Below are positions 8,089 to 16,060 of a DNA stretch of 64,000 bases, one piece after another. A model generated the notes under the pieces. The model was not told where the DNA came from. It made no database searches and was given only the letters and a program-made list of their open reading frames with translations. Both the position numbers and the translations under genes were made by a program. Source of the DNA: Ruegeria sp. ANG-R (lineage in GTDB: Bacteria > Pseudomonadota > Alphaproteobacteria > Rhodobacterales > Rhodobacteraceae); contig NZ_JWLJ01000014.1 of assembly GCF_000813985.1 (NCBI RefSeq), positions 18,222 to 82,221 on the forward strand. Direction: 5' to 3'. Position 1 is the stretch's first letter; each line of letters opens with the position of its first letter.

Positions 8089-9018
8089 TTAGAGCTCGTG
8101 CGCCCAAGGCGGGTTTGCCCCTGCGCGCGAGACAGTAACGGCAGCGACCTGCGCCCCCAACTGCAGCGCGGCGCGCAGGTCGTCGGCTGACAAGCTACGC
8201 AAGGCAGATTTGCTGAGATGACCAGCCCGGTCGAGCGCGGCCAGTACACCTGCGTTGAAGGTGTCTCCGGCACCCACGGTATCTACCACCACCTCAACTT
8301 TTTGGACAGGCACTGAAACCTCTGTCCCATCAGCGAGATAGCCGGTCGCGCCATCCCCACCTTTGGTCACGATAACGACAGCCGGCCCGGCGCGAAACAA
8401 CAGCGGGATTTTTTCCGCATGGCCTTCGGGGCCGGGGACGATCCAATCAAGATCTTCGTCGGACACTTTGATCACATCGGTCTGCGCAATCATTCGGTTC
8501 AGGCGCGTGCGGTATCGGGTCTGATCCTTGATGAATCCGGGGCGAATATTGGGGTCCAGCATCACAGCGCGATCCGCGCGATGGCGATCAAGCAGGGCGG
8601 CATAGGCATCGGCACAGGGTTCGCACGCGAGGCTGATTCCGCCGAGGTATAACGCCGAGATCCCGGGCAGTTGATCCGGCATATCTTCGGGCAGAAGCAT
8701 TCGACCCGCCGAGTTTTCATCCACAAAACTGTATGTGGCCTGCCCGTCCTTCAGTTCCACGAAGGCAAGTGTTGTCGGGCGGTCTGCACGGATAATGTGG
8801 GTGGTCGCGACATGGCTGCTCTGCAAAGCGGCGATTAGCTGTTCTCCGAACATATCGATCGACAGGCCTGTCAGCAGTCCTGTCCCGACACCCAATCGGC
8901 CCAATGCGATCGCGGTGTTGAAGATGGCGCCGCCTGAATGTGGAACAAACCCTTTCTCGCCAGAAACCGTTGGTTCGGCGATCATGTCGATCAGAGCTTC
9001 CCCGCAGCACAGGATCAT
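8089..9018 (-). CDS. Fructokinase (PfkB/ribokinase family)
   Basis: 309 residues. Begins MILCCGEALIDMI and carries the PfkB N-terminal glycine motif SGGAIFNTAIALGRLG (about 28-43) and the ATP/anion-hole motif VDTVGAGDTFNAG (about 245-257) with the catalytic aspartate of GAGD. Relatives with this start and the DRPTTLAFVELKDGQATYSF segment are fructokinases making fructose 6-phosphate. Last gene of the minus-strand galactoside cluster, 37 nt after the glucokinase fusion. Fructokinase beside glucokinase and alpha-galactosidase suggests that fructose-containing alpha-galactosides such as raffinose are used, although no sucrase gene is visible. KDG kinase is a less likely alternative because the cluster has its own DgoK. 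Confidence 0.82.
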   Translation of the reverse strand: MILCCGEALIDMIAEPTVSGEKGFVPHSGGAIFNTAIALGRLGVGTGLLTGLSIDMFGEQLIAALQSSHVATTHIIRADRPTTLAFVELKDGQATYSFVDENSAGRMLLPEDMPDQLPGISALYLGGISLACEPCADAYAALLDRHRADRAVMLDPNIRPGFIKDQTRYRTRLNRMIAQTDVIKVSDEDLDWIVPGPEGHAEKIPLLFRAGPAVVIVTKGGDGATGYLADGTEVSVPVQKVEVVVDTVGAGDTFNAGVLAALDRAGHLSKSALRSLSADDLRAALQLGAQVAAVTVSRAGANPPWAHEL

Positions 9019-9055
9019 TCTGCTATCCTCTTACCCGTCAGAAAGCGCGGTCTAC

Positions 9056-10957
9056 CTACCGTGCCAGCGCATTCTTACAGAAGTTGTTAGCGCCAACAAT
9101 GCCAAATTCATCCTGTTCCGAAACATAAAGGTTCATGCCCCGCCGCAGTTCGTCGAACCGCCCACCAGCGTTAAAGGCCCGCAAGAAATCCTGCCCAAAC
9201 AGCCAGCGGTTCTTTTCCGCCACGCCGCCGACCAGAAATACGCCTCCCTCAGGCACGAGCGCGACTGCAAGATCACCCATGATGGCGCCCAGATGCTCGG
9301 TAAACATGCGGGCCGCTTTGACCGCGCAGGCATCCGAACCATCTTGCGCAGCCCGAAGGATGTCTTTGGCCGAACGGGTTGCGGCATCGGTCCGGCCTTC
9401 GGTCATCTCAATGGCTTGATAGAGGATCGGCAACCCAGTCCCGCTCAGGAACATCTCGGCTTCAATGACAAGAGTATCGTCAAAAAAGCACTCGGGAGCG
9501 ATCCGCCGCGCGGCATTGAAGACCTCGACCTCATCGAGGTGGCGCGGCGACAAACCCATATGGCCGCCTTCACCGGAAACGGTATGAAAGTGGCCTTCGG
9601 AATAGAGCAGGGCGCCAACGCCCAACCCGGTCCCCGGCCCCACAACCAGTCGCGTTCCAAGAGGAGGGGAGGCCTCGCCCTGCAAGACTTCAACATCATG
9701 CTCATCGATTTCGGCCACGGACCATGCGGCGGCCGTAAAATCGTTGATCACGAAGGTGTGGTGGGCGCCGGTGGCTTTGGCAAGTTCGGTCTCGGACAGG
9801 TCCAGATTGGCATTGGTCAGGCGAATGGTGCCGTTCTGAACGGGACCGGCCCCGGCAGCAACGACGGCACGTGGCTGGGTGCCGATCTCGTCGCACAAGC
9901 TGTGCAACGCCTTCTGCAAATCGGTCACGGTGCCGGTGGGGTGCTTGCGAAGATCGGTCAGTTCCCCCTCGGTCACGACGCCCAGCCTGGTGTTGGTACC
10001 GCCGATATCGGCGACAAGGTTCCAATGCGCGTGTAGGCCGCCCGTGGGGCGAACCCACGGGGCGGGCTGCTTTCCGTTGGTAACTAGAGAAAGCAGAGAA
10101 TCCGATGTGCTTTCATCACCACAGGCAAAGAAAGCCCCCCGCACTGGCAGGCTCTCATTCGCGGCGCCGATCAATGCGTCCAGATGAGCGGCAAATCGTT
10201 CTTTGCTGGCTGGGCAAGTTGCTATGTAAAGGGGCACCGTACCGGTGTGGTCACGTACGATACACTTCAACAGGTTGAGCGTATCGCGTCGGGCATCATC
10301 TTCAAAAGACAGACCACACCAATCGACCTTCACAGTGATCTCTTCGAAGTCTTTTTGCCACCCTTCGGGAAGATGCGGCCCAAATGTGTTTAGCAGGTCT
10401 TCCGGGTAGTGTTTGTTGAAGATAGCGTTCAGAACAGTAACAAATCCTGGGTTAGCAATGCTGCAATCAACGCCCACGTTCTTAAGTCCGTAACTGCGCA
10501 TCATCGCACAGGCTTGGCCGACTGCCAGTAAATGATGATGAACACTACGTGCCAGAGCACGAAACTCAGGCGGCCGGGTCGCTAGGCGTTGATCTGGTAA
10601 AAAACCTGCTTTGGGGGCCATGTTGAACATGTGACCGCCCAATCTGGAGACAACGACTTCAGCAAAGTTTACAAACTTGTCGGCAACAGCCCGGTTACGC
10701 CATCCTCCCAGATCGTCCAGCGCATCTGGAAGCACCTCGCTTTCAAGCGTAACACACGGACGCATTCCTAGTTCCAGTATCGTGTCGACCCGTCGCTCGT
10801 AGGTGTCGAGCATCCCGATATCCGGCGTGCGCCCGTCTGGCACGATATCAACCCAACGGATCGGAATGCGATACATGTCTAACCCGTTGGCTGTTTCAGC
10901 CGAGGCAACCCCACCGAAAAGGAAGCCATCGGGAAAATCTGAACGCGTGTATTTCAT
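9056..10957 (-). CDS. Fusion protein: catalytically stripped GH1 beta-glucosidase-like domain plus glucokinase
   Basis: 633 residues in one uninterrupted frame. Residues about 1-305 follow the GH1 beta-glucosidase fold: FPDGFLFGG start, YRIPIRW plus VPDG, PCVTLESEVLPDAL (normally TLYHWDLPQAL), GGWRNRAVADKFVNFAEVV, VHHHLLAVGQA, HYPEDLLNTFG. The segment after the first strand is shortened. The acid/base NEP motif is replaced by FNMAPKAGF, and the ITENG nucleophile region reads PLYIATCPAS. Residues about 312-633 are a Glk-type glucokinase: LVADIGGTNTRLGVV (ATP site), INDFTAAAW, VGPGTGLGVGALL and GEGGHMGLSPR. The kinase half should phosphorylate glucose released from galactosides; the GH1 half is probably non-hydrolytic and may bind sugar. 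It lies between the GH42 gene and fructokinase. The domain calls are firm; the role of the fusion is inference. Confidence 0.85.
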   Translation of the reverse strand: MKYTRSDFPDGFLFGGVASAETANGLDMYRIPIRWVDIVPDGRTPDIGMLDTYERRVDTILELGMRPCVTLESEVLPDALDDLGGWRNRAVADKFVNFAEVVVSRLGGHMFNMAPKAGFLPDQRLATRPPEFRALARSVHHHLLAVGQACAMMRSYGLKNVGVDCSIANPGFVTVLNAIFNKHYPEDLLNTFGPHLPEGWQKDFEEITVKVDWCGLSFEDDARRDTLNLLKCIVRDHTGTVPLYIATCPASKERFAAHLDALIGAANESLPVRGAFFACGDESTSDSLLSLVTNGKQPAPWVRPTGGLHAHWNLVADIGGTNTRLGVVTEGELTDLRKHPTGTVTDLQKALHSLCDEIGTQPRAVVAAGAGPVQNGTIRLTNANLDLSETELAKATGAHHTFVINDFTAAAWSVAEIDEHDVEVLQGEASPPLGTRLVVGPGTGLGVGALLYSEGHFHTVSGEGGHMGLSPRHLDEVEVFNAARRIAPECFFDDTLVIEAEMFLSGTGLPILYQAIEMTEGRTDAATRSAKDILRAAQDGSDACAVKAARMFTEHLGAIMGDLAVALVPEGGVFLVGGVAEKNRWLFGQDFLRAFNAGGRFDELRRGMNLYVSEQDEFGIVGANNFCKNALAR

Positions 10958-11025
10958 TGTCGCAACCTGCTGGAGCCATCACCTGCGTCACGCCCTCTAT
11001 CAGGTTATGTTAGCGGTATCTAGTT

Positions 11026-12939
11026 TTACGATTGATCTGGGTTGCGCTTTCGAAACAGCACGTCACAGGCATCAATCGGCAGGCCATTCCAGACCACGGG
11101 AAATGCGTTGTAGTTGATCAGCACCTCATGTGCTTGCGTTTCGCGCCGTCGCAGCCCTGCGGGCATGGGGCAGAGGGCAAGACTGGTTTCCAGTGCAGCC
11201 ATGGCAATGACGCGGTCCCAGAGAGCTTCATCCGGAAACCCCGCCAGATACCAAAGGCCCTCGTCGCCCTGCAACGCCGGGGTGCCATCGGCAAAGGACA
11301 GCAGGCTTTGAGCTGAACCAGACAAGCGTTCAACCCAGTGCTCCGCATGGCCGCCCCCATCGACGGCGCGGGCAACGCCGGGCGGCAGGGTTTCGATCAG
11401 GTCGACATGGGCGCTGAGACCGTCGAGACCCGGGCGCCCGGCTTCAGGGATCAGAAAATCTTCGGTGATCGCACCGCTACGCGGGCCCAGTATGGCCAGA
11501 TTACAGCCGCGCGACAGTCGCTGCTCAAGATCGTCCAGCACGGCCAAACCCGGTGCGAGGATCAGGTTATAGTGCGTTTCGCCAACTTTGGTCCGGGAAA
11601 CGAAATCCACAGACAACCCGGCACGTCGCAGCGCGCGATAGGCCGAAAACACAAGCCGGAAATAATCGAACCCGGCACCTTGAGGCTGGGTTGCCCACGC
11701 CCAGTCCGATGCATAGTCGAACACTATCGCAACTTGGGCGCGTGCGGGTTGAACCTCGCCCAACGCGGCCAGATCATCGGCGGTCTGGCGCGCCTCGGCC
11801 AATCCGGGCGCGTCGTCGCCATGTGGTGTCAGCAGACCGGCATGCATCTGTTCCTGCCCGAACGGAGCTTGCCGCCAGCGGAAATAGCTGACCATTTCGG
11901 CGCCGTGCGCCACCGCCTCAAGCGACCACAGGCGGACCATGCCGGGCAGGGGGGCCGGATTGTAGGGCGCCCAGTTCACGGGGCCGGGTTGTTGCTCCAT
12001 CACCCACCAACGACCACGACCGACAGCGCGATAGAGGTCGTGATGAAACGCCTGCATGTCCGGATCGCCCTGCTGCAGAAACGCGGTTTTGTGCGCCTCA
12101 TCCGCTTCCAGACGATCCGACAGGAAGCCAATCGGGTAGCTGTCCCATGTGGCGATGTCCAGATCGTCTCCAACTTCGAAATGATCGAAATCCAGAACGC
12201 GCCCCATATAGTTGTGCAACAACGGGGCGTCCGTCAGAGGACGCAACTCATCGACCTGAGCTTTGTTGAATGCGACCACTTGATCCGAGCTGAATCGACG
12301 GAACGCAAGGACCTGAGCCGGGTTGGGCTCGGTCACGGTCAGGTTCGGCAGCCCGATCTGGTCGAAGCTGTTGTATTCCATCGACCAGAACACATTGCTC
12401 CACGCGGTGTTCATTGCGTCAATCGAGCCGTAGCGCTCGATGAGCCAGCCGCGAAACGCTGTCAGCGCCGCGTCGCTGTAGCTGAGGGTCGTATCATGGC
12501 AGCCATATTCGTTATCGATTTGCCATGCCGAGATATGCGGGTTGCGGCCATAGCGGGTGCCCATGATCTGCGCGATCCGTGTGCATTCGGCGACGTATCC
12601 GGGATGGCTAAAACAATAGTGCCGACGCGAGCCGAACTTGCGCGGATGGCCTTCGGCATCCACGGCCAGCATGTCTGGAAACCTGTCCAGCATCCAACGC
12701 GGAGGCGTTGCCGTAGGGGTGCCCAGCACGACTTTCAGCCCCGCAGAGCCCAGGGTTTCAATCGCGCGATCCAGCCAGTCAAATTGCAGATCGCCCGGAG
12801 TGGGCTCCATTCGGCTCCAGGCAAATTCACCGATCCGCACCCATGCCAGGCCGGTTTCGACCATATGCTCTGCGTCTTTGGCCCAGTTCGCCTCGGGCCA
12901 GTGTTCGGGGTAATAGCAGACGCCAAGTTCCGGCTTCAT
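11026..12939 (-). CDS. Beta-galactosidase, glycoside hydrolase family 42
   Basis: 637 residues, normal for GH42. Starts MKPELGVCYYPEHWPE, as GH42 enzymes do. The acid/base glutamate is in AWQIDNEYGC (about residue 145) and the nucleophile in RWWVMEQQPGPVNW (about residue 310). The trimerisation and beta-sandwich domains follow. No signal peptide, so it acts in the cytoplasm on imported beta-galactosides, releasing galactose for the oxidative route encoded upstream. ATG 12939 overlaps the stop of the lactonase gene by 4 nt, which fixes the start; an earlier in-frame start would lie inside that gene. Confidence 0.92.
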   Translation of the reverse strand: MKPELGVCYYPEHWPEANWAKDAEHMVETGLAWVRIGEFAWSRMEPTPGDLQFDWLDRAIETLGSAGLKVVLGTPTATPPRWMLDRFPDMLAVDAEGHPRKFGSRRHYCFSHPGYVAECTRIAQIMGTRYGRNPHISAWQIDNEYGCHDTTLSYSDAALTAFRGWLIERYGSIDAMNTAWSNVFWSMEYNSFDQIGLPNLTVTEPNPAQVLAFRRFSSDQVVAFNKAQVDELRPLTDAPLLHNYMGRVLDFDHFEVGDDLDIATWDSYPIGFLSDRLEADEAHKTAFLQQGDPDMQAFHHDLYRAVGRGRWWVMEQQPGPVNWAPYNPAPLPGMVRLWSLEAVAHGAEMVSYFRWRQAPFGQEQMHAGLLTPHGDDAPGLAEARQTADDLAALGEVQPARAQVAIVFDYASDWAWATQPQGAGFDYFRLVFSAYRALRRAGLSVDFVSRTKVGETHYNLILAPGLAVLDDLEQRLSRGCNLAILGPRSGAITEDFLIPEAGRPGLDGLSAHVDLIETLPPGVARAVDGGGHAEHWVERLSGSAQSLLSFADGTPALQGDEGLWYLAGFPDEALWDRVIAMAALETSLALCPMPAGLRRRETQAHEVLINYNAFPVVWNGLPIDACDVLFRKRNPDQS

Positions 12940-13796
12940 AGGATAACTCTGTGCTCCGCTTGACCTTGTCCGACATCGAAGGCGGCAAGGGTCATGCCAT
13001 TGATCGGGTTTTTCCCGAGCGTGTCGACATCCAGCCCCTGTCGGGCTGTGGTACAGAACAGGGTGGTCAGCCCGTCCCCCCCAAAGCTCGGACACGAGGT
13101 GTGTTTGGCGTCGAAATCGACCGCCTTCAGAAACTGCCCATGCTGGTCGTAGGCCGCAACCCGACCCGCACCCCATTGGGCAATCCAGATATTGCCGCTG
13201 CTGTCGACAACGGCCCCGTCTGGATTCAGACCGTCGTCCTGCAGGTCAAGGAACAGGGCAGCCTTGCCGACGGGCCAGCCGGTCTGCGCATCCAGTTTCC
13301 AGCGCATGACTTGCCTAGTCGCGGTATCGCTGTAGTAGGCGCAGGATCGGTCCGGAGCAAAACATATCGCGTTCGAGATGGTCACGTTCCGCACCAAAGC
13401 CCGGAACTCTCCTTTCCAATAGCGGTAGATCGATCCGGCGTTGGCTTCGGCGTTTTTGCCCATGGTGCCAATCCAGAAGCCACCCCACGGATCGGCACGA
13501 CCGTCATTGGAGCGGGTCACCGGATTGTCGGCTTCCAGCGGGACAACAAGGTCTTTGGTCTGGCGCTCAAGCTCAAATCGCCAAAGGCCGGTTTCCGATG
13601 CGACAAGCAATGTATCGCGGGCAACCCAGCCTGCGGAGGAGACGTGCTCGTCAAATTCCCAAACACGCGCCTTGTTGTTCTCGATGGACATCAGGCGTTT
13701 ACCAATGATGTCGAACCAGAAAATCTGCTGCCGTTCGGGGTGCCATAGCGGGCCCTCACCCAACTCGCAGGGGCGGTCGTCATAGATGTGGCTCAT
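12936..13796 (-). CDS. SMP-30/gluconolactonase family sugar lactonase (galactonolactonase)
   Basis: 286 residues, six-bladed beta-propeller family. Starts with the LGEGPLWHPERQQIFWFDI motif, whose glutamate is a metal ligand. It continues with SNDGRADPWGGFWIGTM (about 95-111), with Asn and Asp ligands, and DGLNPDGAVVDSSGNIWIAQW (in two parts, about 187-207) with the catalytic Asp. It should hydrolyse the galactono-lactone made by the neighbouring SDR dehydrogenase to galactonate. It overlaps both flanking genes by 4 nt, showing tight coupling. Arabinono- or gluconolactonase activity is possible; the galactose context decides the call. Confidence 0.88.
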   Translation of the reverse strand: MSHIYDDRPCELGEGPLWHPERQQIFWFDIIGKRLMSIENNKARVWEFDEHVSSAGWVARDTLLVASETGLWRFELERQTKDLVVPLEADNPVTRSNDGRADPWGGFWIGTMGKNAEANAGSIYRYWKGEFRALVRNVTISNAICFAPDRSCAYYSDTATRQVMRWKLDAQTGWPVGKAALFLDLQDDGLNPDGAVVDSSGNIWIAQWGAGRVAAYDQHGQFLKAVDFDAKHTSCPSFGGDGLTTLFCTTARQGLDVDTLGKNPINGMTLAAFDVGQGQAEHRVIL

Positions 13797-14398
13797 CCAA
13801 CGGCCCCATCGTATGCGGCGACGATCTGTCGAGCGCGGTCAGAAATTTCAGCAACCGGCATACCCGGTTTATAAAGCGCAGACCCAATTCCGAAGCCATC
13901 GGCGCTGGCCTTGATCCACTGGCCAAAATTCTCTGGGCCTGCGCCGCCCACGGCATAGACCTGCGTACCTGGCGGCAGTATCGCACGTATTGCGGCCAAC
14001 CCTGCAGTTCCGGCCATCGATCCGGGGAAAAGCTTCAACCCGGTCGCTCCGGCCTGCAATGCGGTGAAGGCTTCGGTGGGGGTGAAGACACCCGGCCAGC
14101 TTTGCAGCCCAAGCGTAACAGCGCGTTGGATCACCGACACATCGCAATTCGGCGAAACGATCAGCTTGCCGCCGACACCTGCAACAGCCTCAACCTGTTC
14201 GGGGGTCAGTACGGTGCCTGCGCCGACAAGCGCCCGATCGCCGAATTCCGAGGCGAGGATGCGGGTGCTCTCCAGCGGGTCGGGAGAGTTCAGGGGCACT
14301 TCGATCCGGTCAATACCCGCCTGCAGCAAGGCGTGCCCAACCGGCTTTGCCTCATTGGGCGTCAGTCCGCGCAGGATGGCGATGATGGGACGGCTCAT
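13793..14398 (-). CDS. dgoA: 2-dehydro-3-deoxy-6-phosphogalactonate aldolase
   Basis: 201 residues, class I KDPG/KDPGal aldolase family. Seen: IIAILRGLTPNEA, IEVPLNSPDP with the catalytic Glu, GAGTVLT, SPNCD (replacing SPG/SPN), the Schiff-base lysine in TGLKLFPG (about residue 126) and the phosphate loop VYAVGGAGPENF. PLNSPDP rather than LRTP and the adjacent kinase point to the galactose stereochemistry. Cleaves KDPGal to pyruvate and glyceraldehyde 3-phosphate. ATG 14398 overlaps the dgoK stop by 4 nt. Confidence 0.92.
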   Translation of the reverse strand: MSRPIIAILRGLTPNEAKPVGHALLQAGIDRIEVPLNSPDPLESTRILASEFGDRALVGAGTVLTPEQVEAVAGVGGKLIVSPNCDVSVIQRAVTLGLQSWPGVFTPTEAFTALQAGATGLKLFPGSMAGTAGLAAIRAILPPGTQVYAVGGAGPENFGQWIKASADGFGIGSALYKPGMPVAEISDRARQIVAAYDGAVG

Positions 14399-15288
14399 GC
14401 GGTTTGCCTCGTTAATGTTCTGGCCTGTGCCAGCCCTGCAAGAGTTGTGGTGGTGGCATCGGCGGTCTCGACGAAAGCGCCTTGCTGCTGCAGAGCGGCC
14501 GCGTAGGCTTTGGTCAAGCCTTCCGAGCCGATGACTGCCAGTTGTTGACCCAGCCAATAGGGTCGAGCGGCTGCAAGCTCCGCGCCGATCAAGAACCCTG
14601 AAAGACGGGCTCGGGCGACGCTCTTGTTCTGACCATGCAGCAAATCAGCGGCACGTAGCGCAAAGAGCCGCGCTGCAAGCTGTTCGGGTTTCGACAACGT
14701 ATCGGCTACGGCGTCGGTAAAGCTTGCTTCGTCCCACCCATCATCAATCGAATGCCGCAGAACGGATTGCCCGCGCAGCAGATCGAACAGCTCGCCGGTC
14801 ATGAAGGTCCGAAAGCTGACGGCCTCGCCAGCGCTGATCTGCGCCCATTTCGTATGGGTGCCGGGCAGACAGATGACGCCGTCCCAATTTTGATGCGTGC
14901 TGAGGAACCCTGCGATCTGGGTCTCTTCCCCGCGCATCACGTCGGGAGGGCTGTCTTGTTTCAGCCCCGGAACAACGAAGGCCCGAATGCGCGGATCGGT
15001 GTTTGGAACACGAAAGGGGACGACCGGGATTGGCTCGGACGGCACGGCGGAATAGGGCGCCTCGACCCAGCCCTGCCGTGCACCAACCATACCGCAGGCG
15101 ATCACATCCACCGGGTTCGCAGGTAGCCAGCCTTCGATCAAAGCCATGAGTGCAACCTGGAAATCACCGCCAGCCGTGCGGGACATGCCATCCTGAGACG
15201 CGGCCTGGTCCAGAACCCTTTCACCCTGCATGGCCCAGGCACGCAGATGAGATGTTCCCCAATCGACAGCGATCCACTCGATATTCAT
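14395..15288 (-). CDS. dgoK: 2-dehydro-3-deoxygalactonokinase
   Basis: 297 residues, DgoK family of the ASKHA fold. N-terminal IAVDWGTSHLRAWAM (ATP phosphate site), CGMVGARQGW, CLPGTHTKWAQI (about 146-157), FMTGELFDLL and GFLIGAEL. It phosphorylates 2-dehydro-3-deoxygalactonate at O6. ATG 15288 is favoured because it lies 4 nt after the SDR stop and similarity begins at IEWIAVDWG; an earlier in-frame start would overlap the SDR gene. The 3' end overlaps dgoA by 4 nt. Confidence 0.93.
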   Translation of the reverse strand: MNIEWIAVDWGTSHLRAWAMQGERVLDQAASQDGMSRTAGGDFQVALMALIEGWLPANPVDVIACGMVGARQGWVEAPYSAVPSEPIPVVPFRVPNTDPRIRAFVVPGLKQDSPPDVMRGEETQIAGFLSTHQNWDGVICLPGTHTKWAQISAGEAVSFRTFMTGELFDLLRGQSVLRHSIDDGWDEASFTDAVADTLSKPEQLAARLFALRAADLLHGQNKSVARARLSGFLIGAELAAARPYWLGQQLAVIGSEGLTKAYAAALQQQGAFVETADATTTTLAGLAQARTLTRQTA

Positions 15289-15292
15289 AGCG

Positions 15293-16060
15293 TCACCCGG
15301 TACCCACAACGCCGCCGTCGACGACCATGCACTGTCCGGTCATCGCGCGACTCGCGCTCGAAGCCAGAAACAGGGTCGGCGCGATCATGTCTTCGGGCGT
15401 CAGATGCTCTTTCAGGCATTGGCGATCCATATGCGCGGCCAGATCTTCGGGCGTCGCCCACATGTCCAGCTGTTTCTGCGTCAGTACCCATCCGGGGGCC
15501 AGCGCGTTGACGCGGATGTTCTGAGGTCCAAGCTCGCGTGCCAACGAGCGTGTCATACCGGTGATTGCCGCGTTTGAGCTGGTGTAGATCGGATAGCCTG
15601 CGTTTCCCATCATGTAGCTGATCGAACTGAAATTGATGATCGACCCGCCATTGTCCTTCATCTGGCGCGCGGCTTCCTGACAGGCGAAGTAATAGGCTTT
15701 GAGGTTCACCTCGATCATCCAGTCCCAAAAGTCAGAGGTCGTTTCTTCCAGCGAGTGACGCTTGTCATTGGCCGCGTTGTTGACAAGAACGTTCAACGGG
15801 CCGTGGGCTTCGGCGGCTTTGGCCATGGTGGCGTGCAACAATTCGGTGTCTGTCATGTCGCCCTGCAAGAACAAGGGTGCGCGGCCATGCTTGTCACGCA
15901 TTTCGTCGACAAAAGCACTCGCATCCGACCGTCCGATGAAGGCCACGTGCGCACCTTGGGCCATGAAGCCGTCGGTTAGCGCGGCGCCAACGCCCGATCC
16001 GCCGCCGGTAATATAGACGGACGCGCCGCGCAGATCCTGAAATATAGCAGGTTGGGTCAT
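15293..16060 (-). CDS. SDR-family sugar dehydrogenase, probable D-galactose 1-dehydrogenase, with YxxxN in place of YxxxK
   Basis: 255 residues, classical short-chain dehydrogenase. Cofactor motif TGGGSGVGAAL (about 19-29), NNAAN (about 92-96), catalytic serine in SSISYM, and C-terminal VDGGVVGTG. The catalytic tyrosine is present in YPIYTSSNAAITGM, but the position of the usual lysine is Asn (codon AAC). The following SLARELG, VNALAPGWVLT and RQCLKEHLTPEDM match sugar 1-dehydrogenases found with IlvD/Edd dehydratases. It should oxidise galactose to galactono-lactone, the first step of the pathway here. The start overlaps the dehydratase stop by 1 nt (TGATG). Function follows from context; the missing lysine makes activity uncertain. 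Confidence 0.82.
   Translation of the reverse strand: MTQPAIFQDLRGASVYITGGGSGVGAALTDGFMAQGAHVAFIGRSDASAFVDEMRDKHGRAPLFLQGDMTDTELLHATMAKAAEAHGPLNVLVNNAANDKRHSLEETTSDFWDWMIEVNLKAYYFACQEAARQMKDNGGSIINFSSISYMMGNAGYPIYTSSNAAITGMTRSLARELGPQNIRVNALAPGWVLTQKQLDMWATPEDLAAHMDRQCLKEHLTPEDMIAPTLFLASSASRAMTGQCMVVDGGVVGTG

Noticed and set aside
8735..10036. 433-codon plus-strand open frame
   Set aside because: Runs antisense through fructokinase and the glucokinase fusion, both with clear motifs.
11338..12963. 541-codon open frame on the plus strand
   Set aside because: Antisense to the GH42 beta-galactosidase gene, which carries both catalytic glutamate motifs; no ribosome site or family pattern.
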